DNA from: Oscillospiraceae bacterium
GTDB lineage: Bacteria; Bacillota; Clostridia; Oscillospirales; Ruminococcaceae
Direction: 5' to 3'
Assembly (NCBI GenBank): GCA_022511485.1
Contig: JAFLUJ010000159.1
Coordinates: forward strand, 1 to 20,195
Length of the DNA: 20,195 nucleotides
The notes under the pieces are model-generated. The model was not told the DNA's origin. It made no database searches and was given only the letters and a program-made list of their open reading frames with translations. Positions 1 through 6,121 of this stretch are shown piece by piece. Position 1 is the first letter of the stretch, and each line of letters begins with the position of its first letter. Made by a program: the position numbers and the translations under genes.

Positions 1-241
1 GGACCTTCTTTCCCGAAAAGGTGGATATTTTGTAAAAGTAATACGAGGCTATGCCGATTATGATCCCGTCATTTTCTGCAACAAGGGCGTTAAGGCTATG
101 TTCCTCAAAAAGAAGCTTGCTGAACATTTCCTCAGTAATATTGCAGTATTGGGACATATTTTCGTATTCTGCAAGCTCTCTGGTAAGCTTTACAATGTCA
201 GCAACGTCCTTTTTTTCGGCGGATTTTATAATGACTGCCAT
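1..241 (-). CDS. GNAT N-acetyltransferase, SSAT-like, N-terminal part only
   Basis: The N-terminal 80 residues of a GCN5-related acetyltransferase are present; the rest lies beyond the left edge of the window. The start ATG is at 241-239, with a strong Shine-Dalgarno complement (AAGGAGGTA, 255-247) in front of it. The protein begins MAVIIKSAEKKDVADIV and contains LTRELAEYENM (about residues 19-29), an acidic helix ITEEMF, the strand ALVAENDGIIIGIASYYF, and then YKISTFSGK. This order matches the spermidine/spermine/thialysine acetyltransferase (SSAT) branch, where LAEYE and the STFxGK turn are characteristic. The acetyl-CoA binding loop is not in the window. It lies 32 nt downstream of asd on the same strand with no visible terminator between them, so it probably shares the lysine-riboswitch transcript. 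The substrate (polyamine, thialysine or another amine) is inferred only. Confidence 0.85.
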   Translation of the reverse strand, partial: MAVIIKSAEKKDVADIVKLTRELAEYENMSQYCNITEEMFSKLLFEEHSLNALVAENDGIIIGIASYYFYKISTFSGKKV

Positions 242-273
242 GACGATACCTCCTTAAATTGATACGGAGGATA

Positions 274-1356
274 TTAGTCGAAGTATCCCTTTGCAGCAAG
301 AAGCTCTGCCATGAGGACAGCGCCGCCGGCAGCACCTCTGAGAGTGTTATGTGAAAGACATACAAATTTGTAATCGTACTGTGTGTCCTCGCGGAGACGT
401 CCTATAGAAACAGCCATGCCGTTTTCAAGCATTCTGTCAAGCTTTGCCTGGGGACGGTTATCCTCCTCAAAGTAGTAAAGAAACTGCTTGGGGGCGGAGG
501 GAAGCTCCAGCTCCTGGGGAACTCCGCTGAAATTCTTCCATGCTTCAAGCATCTGCTCCTTGGTAGGCTTCTTCTTGAAGGAAGCAAACACCGCCGCAGT
601 GTGACCGTCTGAAACAGGAACACGGAGGCACTGAGCTGTTATGGATGGCTCGGAAGCGTTTACTATCTTGTTTCCCTCGATATGACCCCAGATCTTCAGA
701 GGCTCCTGCTCGGACTTTTCTTCCTCGCCGCCGATGTAGGGGATGATGTTGTCCACAATCTCCGGCATTGTATCGAAGGTCTTTCCTGCGCCGCTGATAG
801 CCTGATATGTGCAGACAAGAGCCTTTGTTACGCCGAATTCCTTCATAAGGGGGTGAAGGGCAGGAACATAGCTCTGTAATGAGCAGTTGGATTTTACAGC
901 AACGAAGCCGCGCTTTGTTCCGAGACGCTCACGCTGAGCCTTTATGATCTCGATGTGGTCGGGGTTGATCTCCGGAACTACCATAGGAACGTCCGGTGTA
1001 GCTCTGTGTGCGGAGTTGTTTGAAACTACGGGACACTCAGCCTTTGCGTAGCGTTCCTCAAGAGCCTTTATCTCGTCCTTCTTCATATCTACTGCGCAGA
1101 AAACGAAATCCACCATAGAAGCGATCTTGTCGATGTCAGCAGTAGCATCCATAACTATCATATCCTTGATGTTGGCGGGGATAGGGGAGGTCATAGCCCA
1201 TTTGCTGCCTACAGCGTCCTCATAGCGTTTTCCTGCGCTTCTGGGGGAAGCAGCGATGGCTGTAACGTTAAACCAGGGATGATTTTCAAGCAGCAGGGAG
1301 AATCTTTGTCCCACCATGCCTGTTGCTCCGATAATACCAACATTATACCTTTTCAT
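274..1356 (-). CDS. asd: Aspartate-semialdehyde dehydrogenase
   Basis: This enzyme reduces L-4-aspartyl phosphate to aspartate-4-semialdehyde with NADPH, the branch-point step to lysine/diaminopimelate, threonine and methionine, in the cytoplasm. The 360-residue protein opens with the Rossmann NADP-binding motif GIIGATGMVGQRF (8-19 region). It has the catalytic cysteine in KSNCSLQ (Cys158) and the active-site histidine in VSDGHTAAVF (His252). Its length and the SNCSLQ context fit the archaeal/fungal-type Asd family rather than the shorter E. coli type. The start at 1356 is set by an AAAGGAGTT site at 1373-1365, 8 nt upstream. The gene lies at the end of a long leader carrying a lysine riboswitch and terminator, so high lysine should switch it off. 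An acetyltransferase gene follows 32 nt downstream. Identification is secure. Confidence 0.97.
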   Translation of the reverse strand: MKRYNVGIIGATGMVGQRFSLLLENHPWFNVTAIAASPRSAGKRYEDAVGSKWAMTSPIPANIKDMIVMDATADIDKIASMVDFVFCAVDMKKDEIKALEERYAKAECPVVSNNSAHRATPDVPMVVPEINPDHIEIIKAQRERLGTKRGFVAVKSNCSLQSYVPALHPLMKEFGVTKALVCTYQAISGAGKTFDTMPEIVDNIIPYIGGEEEKSEQEPLKIWGHIEGNKIVNASEPSITAQCLRVPVSDGHTAAVFASFKKKPTKEQMLEAWKNFSGVPQELELPSAPKQFLYYFEEDNRPQAKLDRMLENGMAVSIGRLREDTQYDYKFVCLSHNTLRGAAGGAVLMAELLAAKGYFD

Positions 1357-1390
1357 AAAAATTTAACTCCTTTAAATAAAATTTTACATA

Positions 1391-1419
1391 AAAATAAAAA
1401 AATCGGTTGCAAACCGATT
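1391..1419 (-). terminator. Intrinsic terminator of the asd leader (riboswitch expression platform)
   Basis: On the minus strand, AATCGGTT (1419-1412), loop TGC, AACCGATT (1408-1401) form a perfect 8-bp hairpin followed at once by a T-rich run from 1400. It lies between the lysine aptamer and asd. Its 5' arm is also part of a possible antiterminator helix: 1425-1415 can pair with 1488-1479 inside the aptamer, 10 bp with one bulge. This is what a transcriptional lysine OFF-switch needs. Confidence 0.88.
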
Positions 1420-1457
1420 CGTCATGCTATATAATAGAAATACTGACATATATATGT

Positions 1458-1620
1458 CGATAGCACTCCATCATAATGATGACAATCGCATATTTGTTCA
1501 ACATACGATCAGGAAACCGCTTGCCAGGCGTTTTCCTTCGGCGGAATCGCCTTTCCCCAAGCCATGCGAGCGACCTCGGCGGTCTTTGGAAGGGTACTTA
1601 TCTTTCCCGCGCCTCTATCG
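1458..1620 (-). promoter_or_regulatory. Lysine riboswitch (L-box) aptamer upstream of asd
   Basis: Read on the minus strand, the segment starts CGATAGAGGCGCGGG and continues through AAGTA, GGGGAAAGGCG, CGCCGAAGG, TGAACAAATATGCG, and ends GGAGTGCTATCG. The conserved L-box elements AGAGGNGC, AGUA, GCCGAAG, UGAAnAAAU and GGAGnGCUAUC occur in the correct order. The first and last six bases, CGATAG and CTATCG, form the closing P1 helix. The gene served, asd, is a classical target. When lysine binds, P1 and P5 are stabilised and the downstream terminator can form. The reading comes from motif order, not a covariance search, but the match is strong. Confidence 0.93.
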
Positions 1621-1630
1621 GTATAATAAC

Positions 1631-1659
1631 ATTATATACAATAAATATCTGTTTGTCAA
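1631..1659 (-). promoter_or_regulatory. Sigma-A promoter for the asd leader
   Basis: On the minus strand, TTGACA (1659-1654) and TATAAT (1636-1631) are separated by exactly 17 nt. Both hexamers are perfect consensus. Transcription would start around 1624, a few bases before the first base of the lysine aptamer, as expected for a riboswitch leader. Confidence 0.92.
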
Positions 1660-1722
1660 TAGTTTTTTTTGCGGACAGGCTGATCCTTCAACCTTTCCGT
1701 TCGTTTCCCGCTTATCCGGCAA

Positions 1723-1751
1723 TTGACTTTTGGGGTGCAGTGTGATATAAT
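1723..1751 (+). promoter_or_regulatory. Sigma-A promoter for the membrane-protein gene
   Basis: TTGACT (1723-1728), a 17-nt spacer and TATAAT (1746-1751) lie 53 nt before the start of the membrane protein at 1805. The -35 region and the 8 bases after it are identical to the promoter at 10789-10794 on the other strand (see findings). It diverges from the asd promoter, the two -35 boxes being about 65 bp apart. Confidence 0.82.
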
Positions 1752-1804
1752 AAATACAGAAAAAGAAATTTATCATTGACTGGGAATTATTATATGGGTG
1801 CGAT

Positions 1805-2974
1805 ATGAAAGAAAAGTCTGATTTAGCAACAAATGAGATACCTGAAAAAATACATAAATCTTTACATCTGATCTATTTTACTGTAAAAATGCTGGTAATC
1901 GGGGCTGTCTTTTTTATTGCCGTACAATTAGCAGCCAGTATGTTTATGACAGATAACCATTCGGATACGGAGGACAGCAGCTTTTTTATGCAGCATAATT
2001 ACTGCGGAACATTTTTTATAGAGCAGAATGCAGAGAACTCTTACATATCAGAAGAGGCTGCACTGGAAGCTTTTAACGGAGAAGACAAATCATTGGCGGA
2101 AGAAATAATTGTAAATGCCATGATGATCGTATTATTTGTGTGTATTTTTCTTGCACTGCGTAACGGCGATAAAAAGGCGGTGTTCAGCCGTAAGACCTCC
2201 CGGCTTTTCTTAATTGCGGGAATAGTTTACGCTCTTGGCAACATATGGGTTGAATACAAAGCATTCGCCGCTGTAGGTCATTATAAGGATCATTATATCG
2301 GTATTCTTTCGACCCGGGAATACTATTGTCAGCTTTATAATGTTCTGGCGATACCTGTTATGATCTTATGCTGTGGGTTGCTGTTAAGACAACACGAATG
2401 TAAGATATATGATCAAAGTATAAAAGGAAATTCCGCTGCTTTGAGAGTGGCAGCGATTATAACTCTTGCTGCTGCGTTTGGGTTTATCCTTTACCGGTTT
2501 GGAGTGAGATCATATGAACTTATCATGATACTTTCAGGGAAGAAAATTTCTGTACGACTGCCCTTTTACAGTTTGCTCCTTGAGCTTCCTTATGAACTTG
2601 CAAAAACAGACAGGGATTACACCAACCTTATTGTTTTCAGATTTTTAAAGGATCTCCCTGTTTTTGCGGCGTCGGCTGTTACGGTTATCATGTTTTCAAA
2701 GGTGCTGTTTTCTGCGGCAAAAGGAGAGATCAATACTGCCCGGAACAGAAAAAGAATAATTGTAAGTATCATTGCTCTTGTCATTTCTTCTCTGCTGTTC
2801 AATGTACTTGGTCTGTTTGAGGTAAATCTACTGAACAATGGCTTTACGGGGATATATGGTGAAGTAACCTATACTATCGGAATACGTTCAAATTGTGAGC
2901 CTATGCTTTACGCAATGGTATTGTGGTTCTTTTTGGTCTATATCCAGTGCGTGCCTCAATCTTTGGAACAATAA
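1805..2974 (+). CDS. Uncharacterised eight-helix membrane protein, possible internal duplication
   Basis: I do not recognise this 389-residue protein. It has about eight hydrophobic segments: residues 24-45, 100-118, 133-151, 177-194, 213-231, 283-303, 317-337 and 366-383. The layout repeats: helix, long hydrophilic loop, helix, basic stretch (near 119-132 and again 305-318), helix, loop, helix. This suggests two tandem four-helix units, somewhat like the four-helix DUF2975 type, but sequence identity between the halves is weak by eye. There is no signal peptidase site, no transporter ATP-binding motif and no catalytic signature. The start ATG has only a weak ribosome site (GGGTG, 1796-1800), but a good promoter precedes it and no better start exists. 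It is followed by a hairpin at 3006-3046 and appears monocistronic. Integral membrane location is clear; function is unknown. Confidence 0.75.
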   Translation: MKEKSDLATNEIPEKIHKSLHLIYFTVKMLVIGAVFFIAVQLAASMFMTDNHSDTEDSSFFMQHNYCGTFFIEQNAENSYISEEAALEAFNGEDKSLAEEIIVNAMMIVLFVCIFLALRNGDKKAVFSRKTSRLFLIAGIVYALGNIWVEYKAFAAVGHYKDHYIGILSTREYYCQLYNVLAIPVMILCCGLLLRQHECKIYDQSIKGNSAALRVAAIITLAAAFGFILYRFGVRSYELIMILSGKKISVRLPFYSLLLELPYELAKTDRDYTNLIVFRFLKDLPVFAASAVTVIMFSKVLFSAAKGEINTARNRKRIIVSIIALVISSLLFNVLGLFEVNLLNNGFTGIYGEVTYTIGIRSNCEPMLYAMVLWFFLVYIQCVPQSLEQ

Positions 2975-3005
2975 TAAGATGTTAGCCGTACCAATACGAA
3001 ATAAA

Positions 3006-3046
3006 GAGCCTTGTACTCAGTTTAAACGTGGCAAAGTACAAGGCTC
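3006..3046 (+). terminator. Perfect 12-bp inverted repeat, probable terminator
   Basis: GAGCCTTGTACT (3006-3017) and AGTACAAGGCTC (3035-3046) are perfect reverse complements around a 17-nt loop that itself contains the palindrome GTTTAAAC. It stands 31 nt after the stop of the membrane-protein gene. The following bases (AATTTACG) make only a weak T-tract; the minus-strand reading (CTTTATTTC) is slightly better. It could be a terminator or a small palindromic repeat element. Confidence 0.5.
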
Positions 3047-3138
3047 AATTTACGCTTCTGTGATAAAAATAAAAGATCATCCGGAAAAAGAATAAACGAT
3101 CAATGGCATATATAAACCTGATCCAGAAAGGAAAAGTA

Positions 3139-3558
3139 ATGGAAACTCTGTTTGCGTATGCGCTCTTAATGAGTGAGGGATATGATGTATGGGATCAATA
3201 TTCTGAAAAACTTGACAGACTATTTCTTGACGATCCTCAGAACGACACATATCTGTATCTGGAAGAAGTCACGGACAGGAAAGAAGCTGTTCTGCGTATT
3301 CTTTCGGAAATGGACAATATTTCTTTTGATATTGAATCTTTTGGACGAGAATTAATGAGACTGCTCTCTGATATTTATAAGGAAAGTAATTTGAAAGATT
3401 TTGCAGATCATATGTATTCTTTATTTAATAAACTGCCTGATGAAATACGGGACATCAAGCCATTTTATACTTTAAGCTCTGCTGATGACTGCATATTATA
3501 TAATTCTGAAAAGCATAACCGCAAATTGTTTGAGAGTGTATTGTATTATTATGAATAA
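3139..3558 (+). CDS. Hypothetical acidic cytosolic protein upstream of the barnase-like gene
   Basis: This protein is not recognised. It has 139 residues from the ATG at 3139, chosen because AAAGGA (3127-3132) lies 6 nt before it. An in-frame ATG at 3103 has no ribosome site and would add 12 residues. The sequence is mostly helical and acidic, with no signal peptide or membrane span: METLFAYALLMSEGYDVWDQ, then a charged middle (EEVTDRKEAVLRILSEMDN) and an aromatic C-terminus ending LFESVLYYYE. The stop is only 27 nt before the probable start of the RNase lipoprotein gene, so the two are very likely co-transcribed. Position next to a toxin-like nuclease makes an accessory or immunity role conceivable, but nothing in the sequence shows it. 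Confidence 0.7.
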   Translation: METLFAYALLMSEGYDVWDQYSEKLDRLFLDDPQNDTYLYLEEVTDRKEAVLRILSEMDNISFDIESFGRELMRLLSDIYKESNLKDFADHMYSLFNKLPDEIRDIKPFYTLSSADDCILYNSEKHNRKLFESVLYYYE

Positions 3559-3585
3559 GGATTTGAGAAAGGAATGAAATTTTTT

Positions 3586-4200
3586 ATGAAAAAAATCAGG
3601 ACATCCCTGCTGATATTTATTATGACGGTGTGTATGATGACATCCTGTGTTGTTCACAATGATGCTCCCGTACCCACAGGAAATACAACTGTAAATACAG
3701 AAAGTGCCGACATTGCTGATACAGAAATCGAGTCAACGTCTGACACAGAGGAAAGTATTTCCGGAACGGAAGAAGTAACACAGGACACTGTATATGCTGA
3801 AAGTTCAGATTATCCGGAAGAAACAAACCCCACTGAAAGCGAAATGGAAAAGCTATCTGTTGAAAAGGACGGCAGCTATACCACTCCGGAAGACGTTGCG
3901 GAGTATATACACACTTTCGGAACACTTCCACAAAACTTTATATCAAAATCCGAGGCGAAGGCTCTTGGCTGGGACAGCTCCAAAGGAAACCTCTGGGACG
4001 TTGCCCCCGGCAAAAGCATAGGGGGAGACTATTTCGGAAATTATGAGGGACTCCTGCCGTCGGAAAAGGGCAGGAAATACACCGAGTGCGACGTAAACTA
4101 CGATGGCGGATACCGTGGAAGCGAGAGAGTAATTTTCTCAAACGACGGACTGATTTTCTATACCGATGACCACTACGAAAGCTTTACACAGCTTTATTGA
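3586..4200 (+). CDS. Barnase-like guanyl-specific ribonuclease, predicted lipoprotein
   Basis: This is a secreted ribonuclease of the barnase (N1/T1, microbial RNase) family, which cleaves RNA after G through a 2',3'-cyclic phosphate. From the ATG at 3586 it has 204 residues. The ATG at 3574 touches the AAAGGA site (3568-3573) with no spacing, so 3586 is preferred. MKKIRTSLLIF plus a hydrophobic core ends in MTSC, giving a lipobox with Cys21. A Ser/Thr/Glu-rich linker spans about 26-95. The catalytic domain (about 98-204) aligns along its whole length with barnase: KSEAKALGW, SKGNL, DVAPGKSIGGD and DHYESFT. Equivalents of barnase Lys27, Glu60, Glu73, Arg83, Arg87 and His102 are all kept (Lys121, Glu154, Glu167, Arg177, Arg181, His196). 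The position of Arg59, a barstar contact, is Tyr153. The downstream ORF starts with a barstar-like domain, so the pair is probably enzyme and inhibitor. Membrane anchoring is a prediction. Confidence 0.92.
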   Translation: MKKIRTSLLIFIMTVCMMTSCVVHNDAPVPTGNTTVNTESADIADTEIESTSDTEESISGTEEVTQDTVYAESSDYPEETNPTESEMEKLSVEKDGSYTTPEDVAEYIHTFGTLPQNFISKSEAKALGWDSSKGNLWDVAPGKSIGGDYFGNYEGLLPSEKGRKYTECDVNYDGGYRGSERVIFSNDGLIFYTDDHYESFTQLY

Positions 4201-4214
4201 AAGGATTCAATAAA

Positions 4215-5501
4215 ATGAAGAATATCGAAATTGATTTTGTTATACTGGACACTAAAGAAAAATTTTATGATTATGTATCTGCGCAGCTTGATTTTCCGGA
4301 GTGGTTCGGAAGAAATGCAGACGCCCTCCATGATCTGCTTTCGGAATATAACGAAAATGATTTAAAAGTTATTGTTAAAAATTCCGATAAAGCAGGGGAT
4401 TGGGCTGTTCCTGCAATTTCTGCAATGACCTCACTTAAATGCGTAAGCTTTGAAAAGGAGATGGTCGCTTCCGACATGAAACGTTCCGACTTCTTTTACG
4501 AGCTTCCGGAGGAGCTTATTGCCCAGACTCCCATAGAGCCGAGAAATCACTCCCGTATGCTTAAAGTAGACCGTAAAACGGGGGAAACGGAGGATTCCCA
4601 TTTCTATAATCTATGCGATTATCTTAAAAAGGGTGATCTGCTTGTTATGAACGATTCACGTGTCCTCCCTGCAAGACTTTTCGGAGTAAAGGACGGCACA
4701 GGTGCAGTAGTTGAATTTCTTCTGCTGGAACAAAAGGGGGACAAGCTTTGGGAAACTCTTGTCCGTCCCGGAAAAAAAGCAAAGCCGGGGGCGAAATTTT
4801 CCTTCGGGGAAGGCAGGCTCAGAGCGGAGGTTCTTGAAACAGTAGAAGAAGGAAACCGTATCGTGAAATTTGAGTGTGAAAGAAACTTTTTTACAGTTTT
4901 GGAGGACATAGGACAAATGCCGCTGCCTCCCTACATTACGGAAAAGTTAGAGGACAAGGAACGGTATCAGACGGTGTATTCCAAGGAATTGGGTTCTTCC
5001 GCCGCACCGACAGCGGGACTGCATTTCACTGAGGAAATGCTGGAGGATTTAAAAAGCAGGGGAATAAACCTCGCCTATGTGACGCTCCATGTTGGATTGG
5101 GGACTTTCCGTCCGGTAAAGGAGGAGCGTGTCACAGATCACAAAATGCACAGCGAGCATTACTTCATGCCAGAGGAGACAGCGGAGCTTATCCGCCGTAC
5201 AAAAGCTGAGGGAGGACGGGTCATTGCCGTGGGAACGACGTCATGCCGGACGCTGGAAAGCATTGCGGAAAAATACGGTGAAATAAAGGCTTGCAGCGGA
5301 TATACCGATATTTTTATATATCCCGGATTTGAATTTAAAGTCCTTGACGGGCTTATAACTAATTTCCATCTGCCGGAAAGTACGCTGATAATGCTTGTGT
5401 CCGCATTTATGGGATATGAGAACACCATGAACGCATATAAAAAGGCGGTTGAAGAAAAATATCGGTTTTTCAGCTTCGGCGATGCTATGCTGATATTGTA
5501 A
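4215..5501 (+). CDS. queA: Barstar-like domain fused to QueA (tRNA preQ1 ribosyltransferase-isomerase)
   Basis: QueA transfers and isomerises the ribose of S-adenosylmethionine onto preQ1 at tRNA position 34 to make epoxyqueuosine. Residues 88-428 are a full-length QueA: MKRSDFFYELPEELIAQTP start, NDSRVLPARLFG, SSAAPTAGLHFTEEML, HVGLGTFRPVK, GTTSCRTLES, ITNFHLPESTLIMLVSAFMG. Residues 1-87 are not QueA: FPEWFGRNADALHDLL matches the inhibitory helix of barstar (LPEYYGENLDALWDCL), keeping equivalents of barstar Asp35 and Asp39 (Asp36, Asp40). The C-terminal part of the barstar fold, including the Glu76 region, looks shortened. The start at 4215 has AAAGGA 9 nt upstream; a TTG at 4197 overlapping the RNase stop is an alternative. 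No stop separates the halves. An AAGGAG (4455-4460) lies 15 nt before the canonical QueA ATG at 4476, so separate initiation is possible though the spacing is long. Tgt lies downstream at 7174. Confidence 0.93.
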   Translation: MKNIEIDFVILDTKEKFYDYVSAQLDFPEWFGRNADALHDLLSEYNENDLKVIVKNSDKAGDWAVPAISAMTSLKCVSFEKEMVASDMKRSDFFYELPEELIAQTPIEPRNHSRMLKVDRKTGETEDSHFYNLCDYLKKGDLLVMNDSRVLPARLFGVKDGTGAVVEFLLLEQKGDKLWETLVRPGKKAKPGAKFSFGEGRLRAEVLETVEEGNRIVKFECERNFFTVLEDIGQMPLPPYITEKLEDKERYQTVYSKELGSSAAPTAGLHFTEEMLEDLKSRGINLAYVTLHVGLGTFRPVKEERVTDHKMHSEHYFMPEETAELIRRTKAEGGRVIAVGTTSCRTLESIAEKYGEIKACSGYTDIFIYPGFEFKVLDGLITNFHLPESTLIMLVSAFMGYENTMNAYKKAVEEKYRFFSFGDAMLIL

Positions 5502-5511
5502 AGGAGATCAA

Positions 5512-6120
5512 ATGATGAAAGATATTTGCAGTTCAATTCTTAAACTTATCTCTAATACCGGGATAGCTGTTGTTGGCATAGACGGATTAGGCGGTGCAGG
5601 TAAAAGTACCGTTTCGGAAAAGATTTGTTCCGAAATTGAGCAAAATAATGTACACACTATTTTGCTGCATATTGACGATTTTATCAATGTAAAAGCAGTC
5701 AGATATAATTCTGCATATCCTGAATGGCAATGTTATTATGATTTACAATGGAGATATGATTATTTCAATAAAATAATAAATCAATTTGAAAACAAAATAA
5801 ATAACAGTATTGAAATTGAATTGTATGATAAGGACAACGATTGTTACTTTACAAAAAAATATGACGTAATTGAGAAAACGGTTATTGTTGTAGAAGGGAT
5901 ATTTCTGCAAAGAAAAGAATTACAGGGGAATTTTGATTATATGATTTATATTGATGTTCCCGAAGATGTAAGAATGACAAGAGTATTGAAACGCGATACA
6001 TATATAGGTAATGAGCAGCAGATAATTGATAAATATGAAAACAGATATTTTCCTGCTGAACGAAAATATTTTAATGAGTATCATCCCGAACGGTCAGCAG
6101 ATTTTGTTATTGGTGAGTAA
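5512..6120 (+). CDS. Uridine-kinase-like P-loop phosphotransferase
   Basis: A 202-residue P-loop kinase of the uridine kinase/phosphoribulokinase type. It has Walker A GLGGAGKST (25-33), a substrate-loop HIDDF (53-57) resembling the MDDFY of uridine kinases, the VVEGIF strand (127-131) typical of this family, and a lid rich in Arg (RMTRVLKRD, 154-162). The C-terminus is near PERSADFVIGE, a normal end for these small proteins. AAAGGAG (5500-5506) lies 5 nt before the ATG at 5512 and 8 nt before the next ATG at 5515; either may be used. It follows queA by 10 nt and is 1 nt from the next gene, so it is in the operon. The coding is visibly more A/T-rich than queA and tgt, which hints at a separate origin. 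Substrate is unknown; a nucleoside or sugar is likely. Confidence 0.82.
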   Translation: MMKDICSSILKLISNTGIAVVGIDGLGGAGKSTVSEKICSEIEQNNVHTILLHIDDFINVKAVRYNSAYPEWQCYYDLQWRYDYFNKIINQFENKINNSIEIELYDKDNDCYFTKKYDVIEKTVIVVEGIFLQRKELQGNFDYMIYIDVPEDVRMTRVLKRDTYIGNEQQIIDKYENRYFPAERKYFNEYHPERSADFVIGE

Positions 6121-6121
6121 T

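Noticed and set aside
1424..1745. Plus-strand frames (100 and 89 aa) over the riboswitch region
   Set aside because: They overlap the lysine aptamer and asd promoter on the opposite strand, lack ribosome sites and have no plausible protein features.
2895..3095. 66-aa frame spanning the end of the membrane-protein gene and the hairpin
   Set aside because: It overlaps the end of the membrane-protein gene in another frame and runs through the hairpin; no ribosome site.
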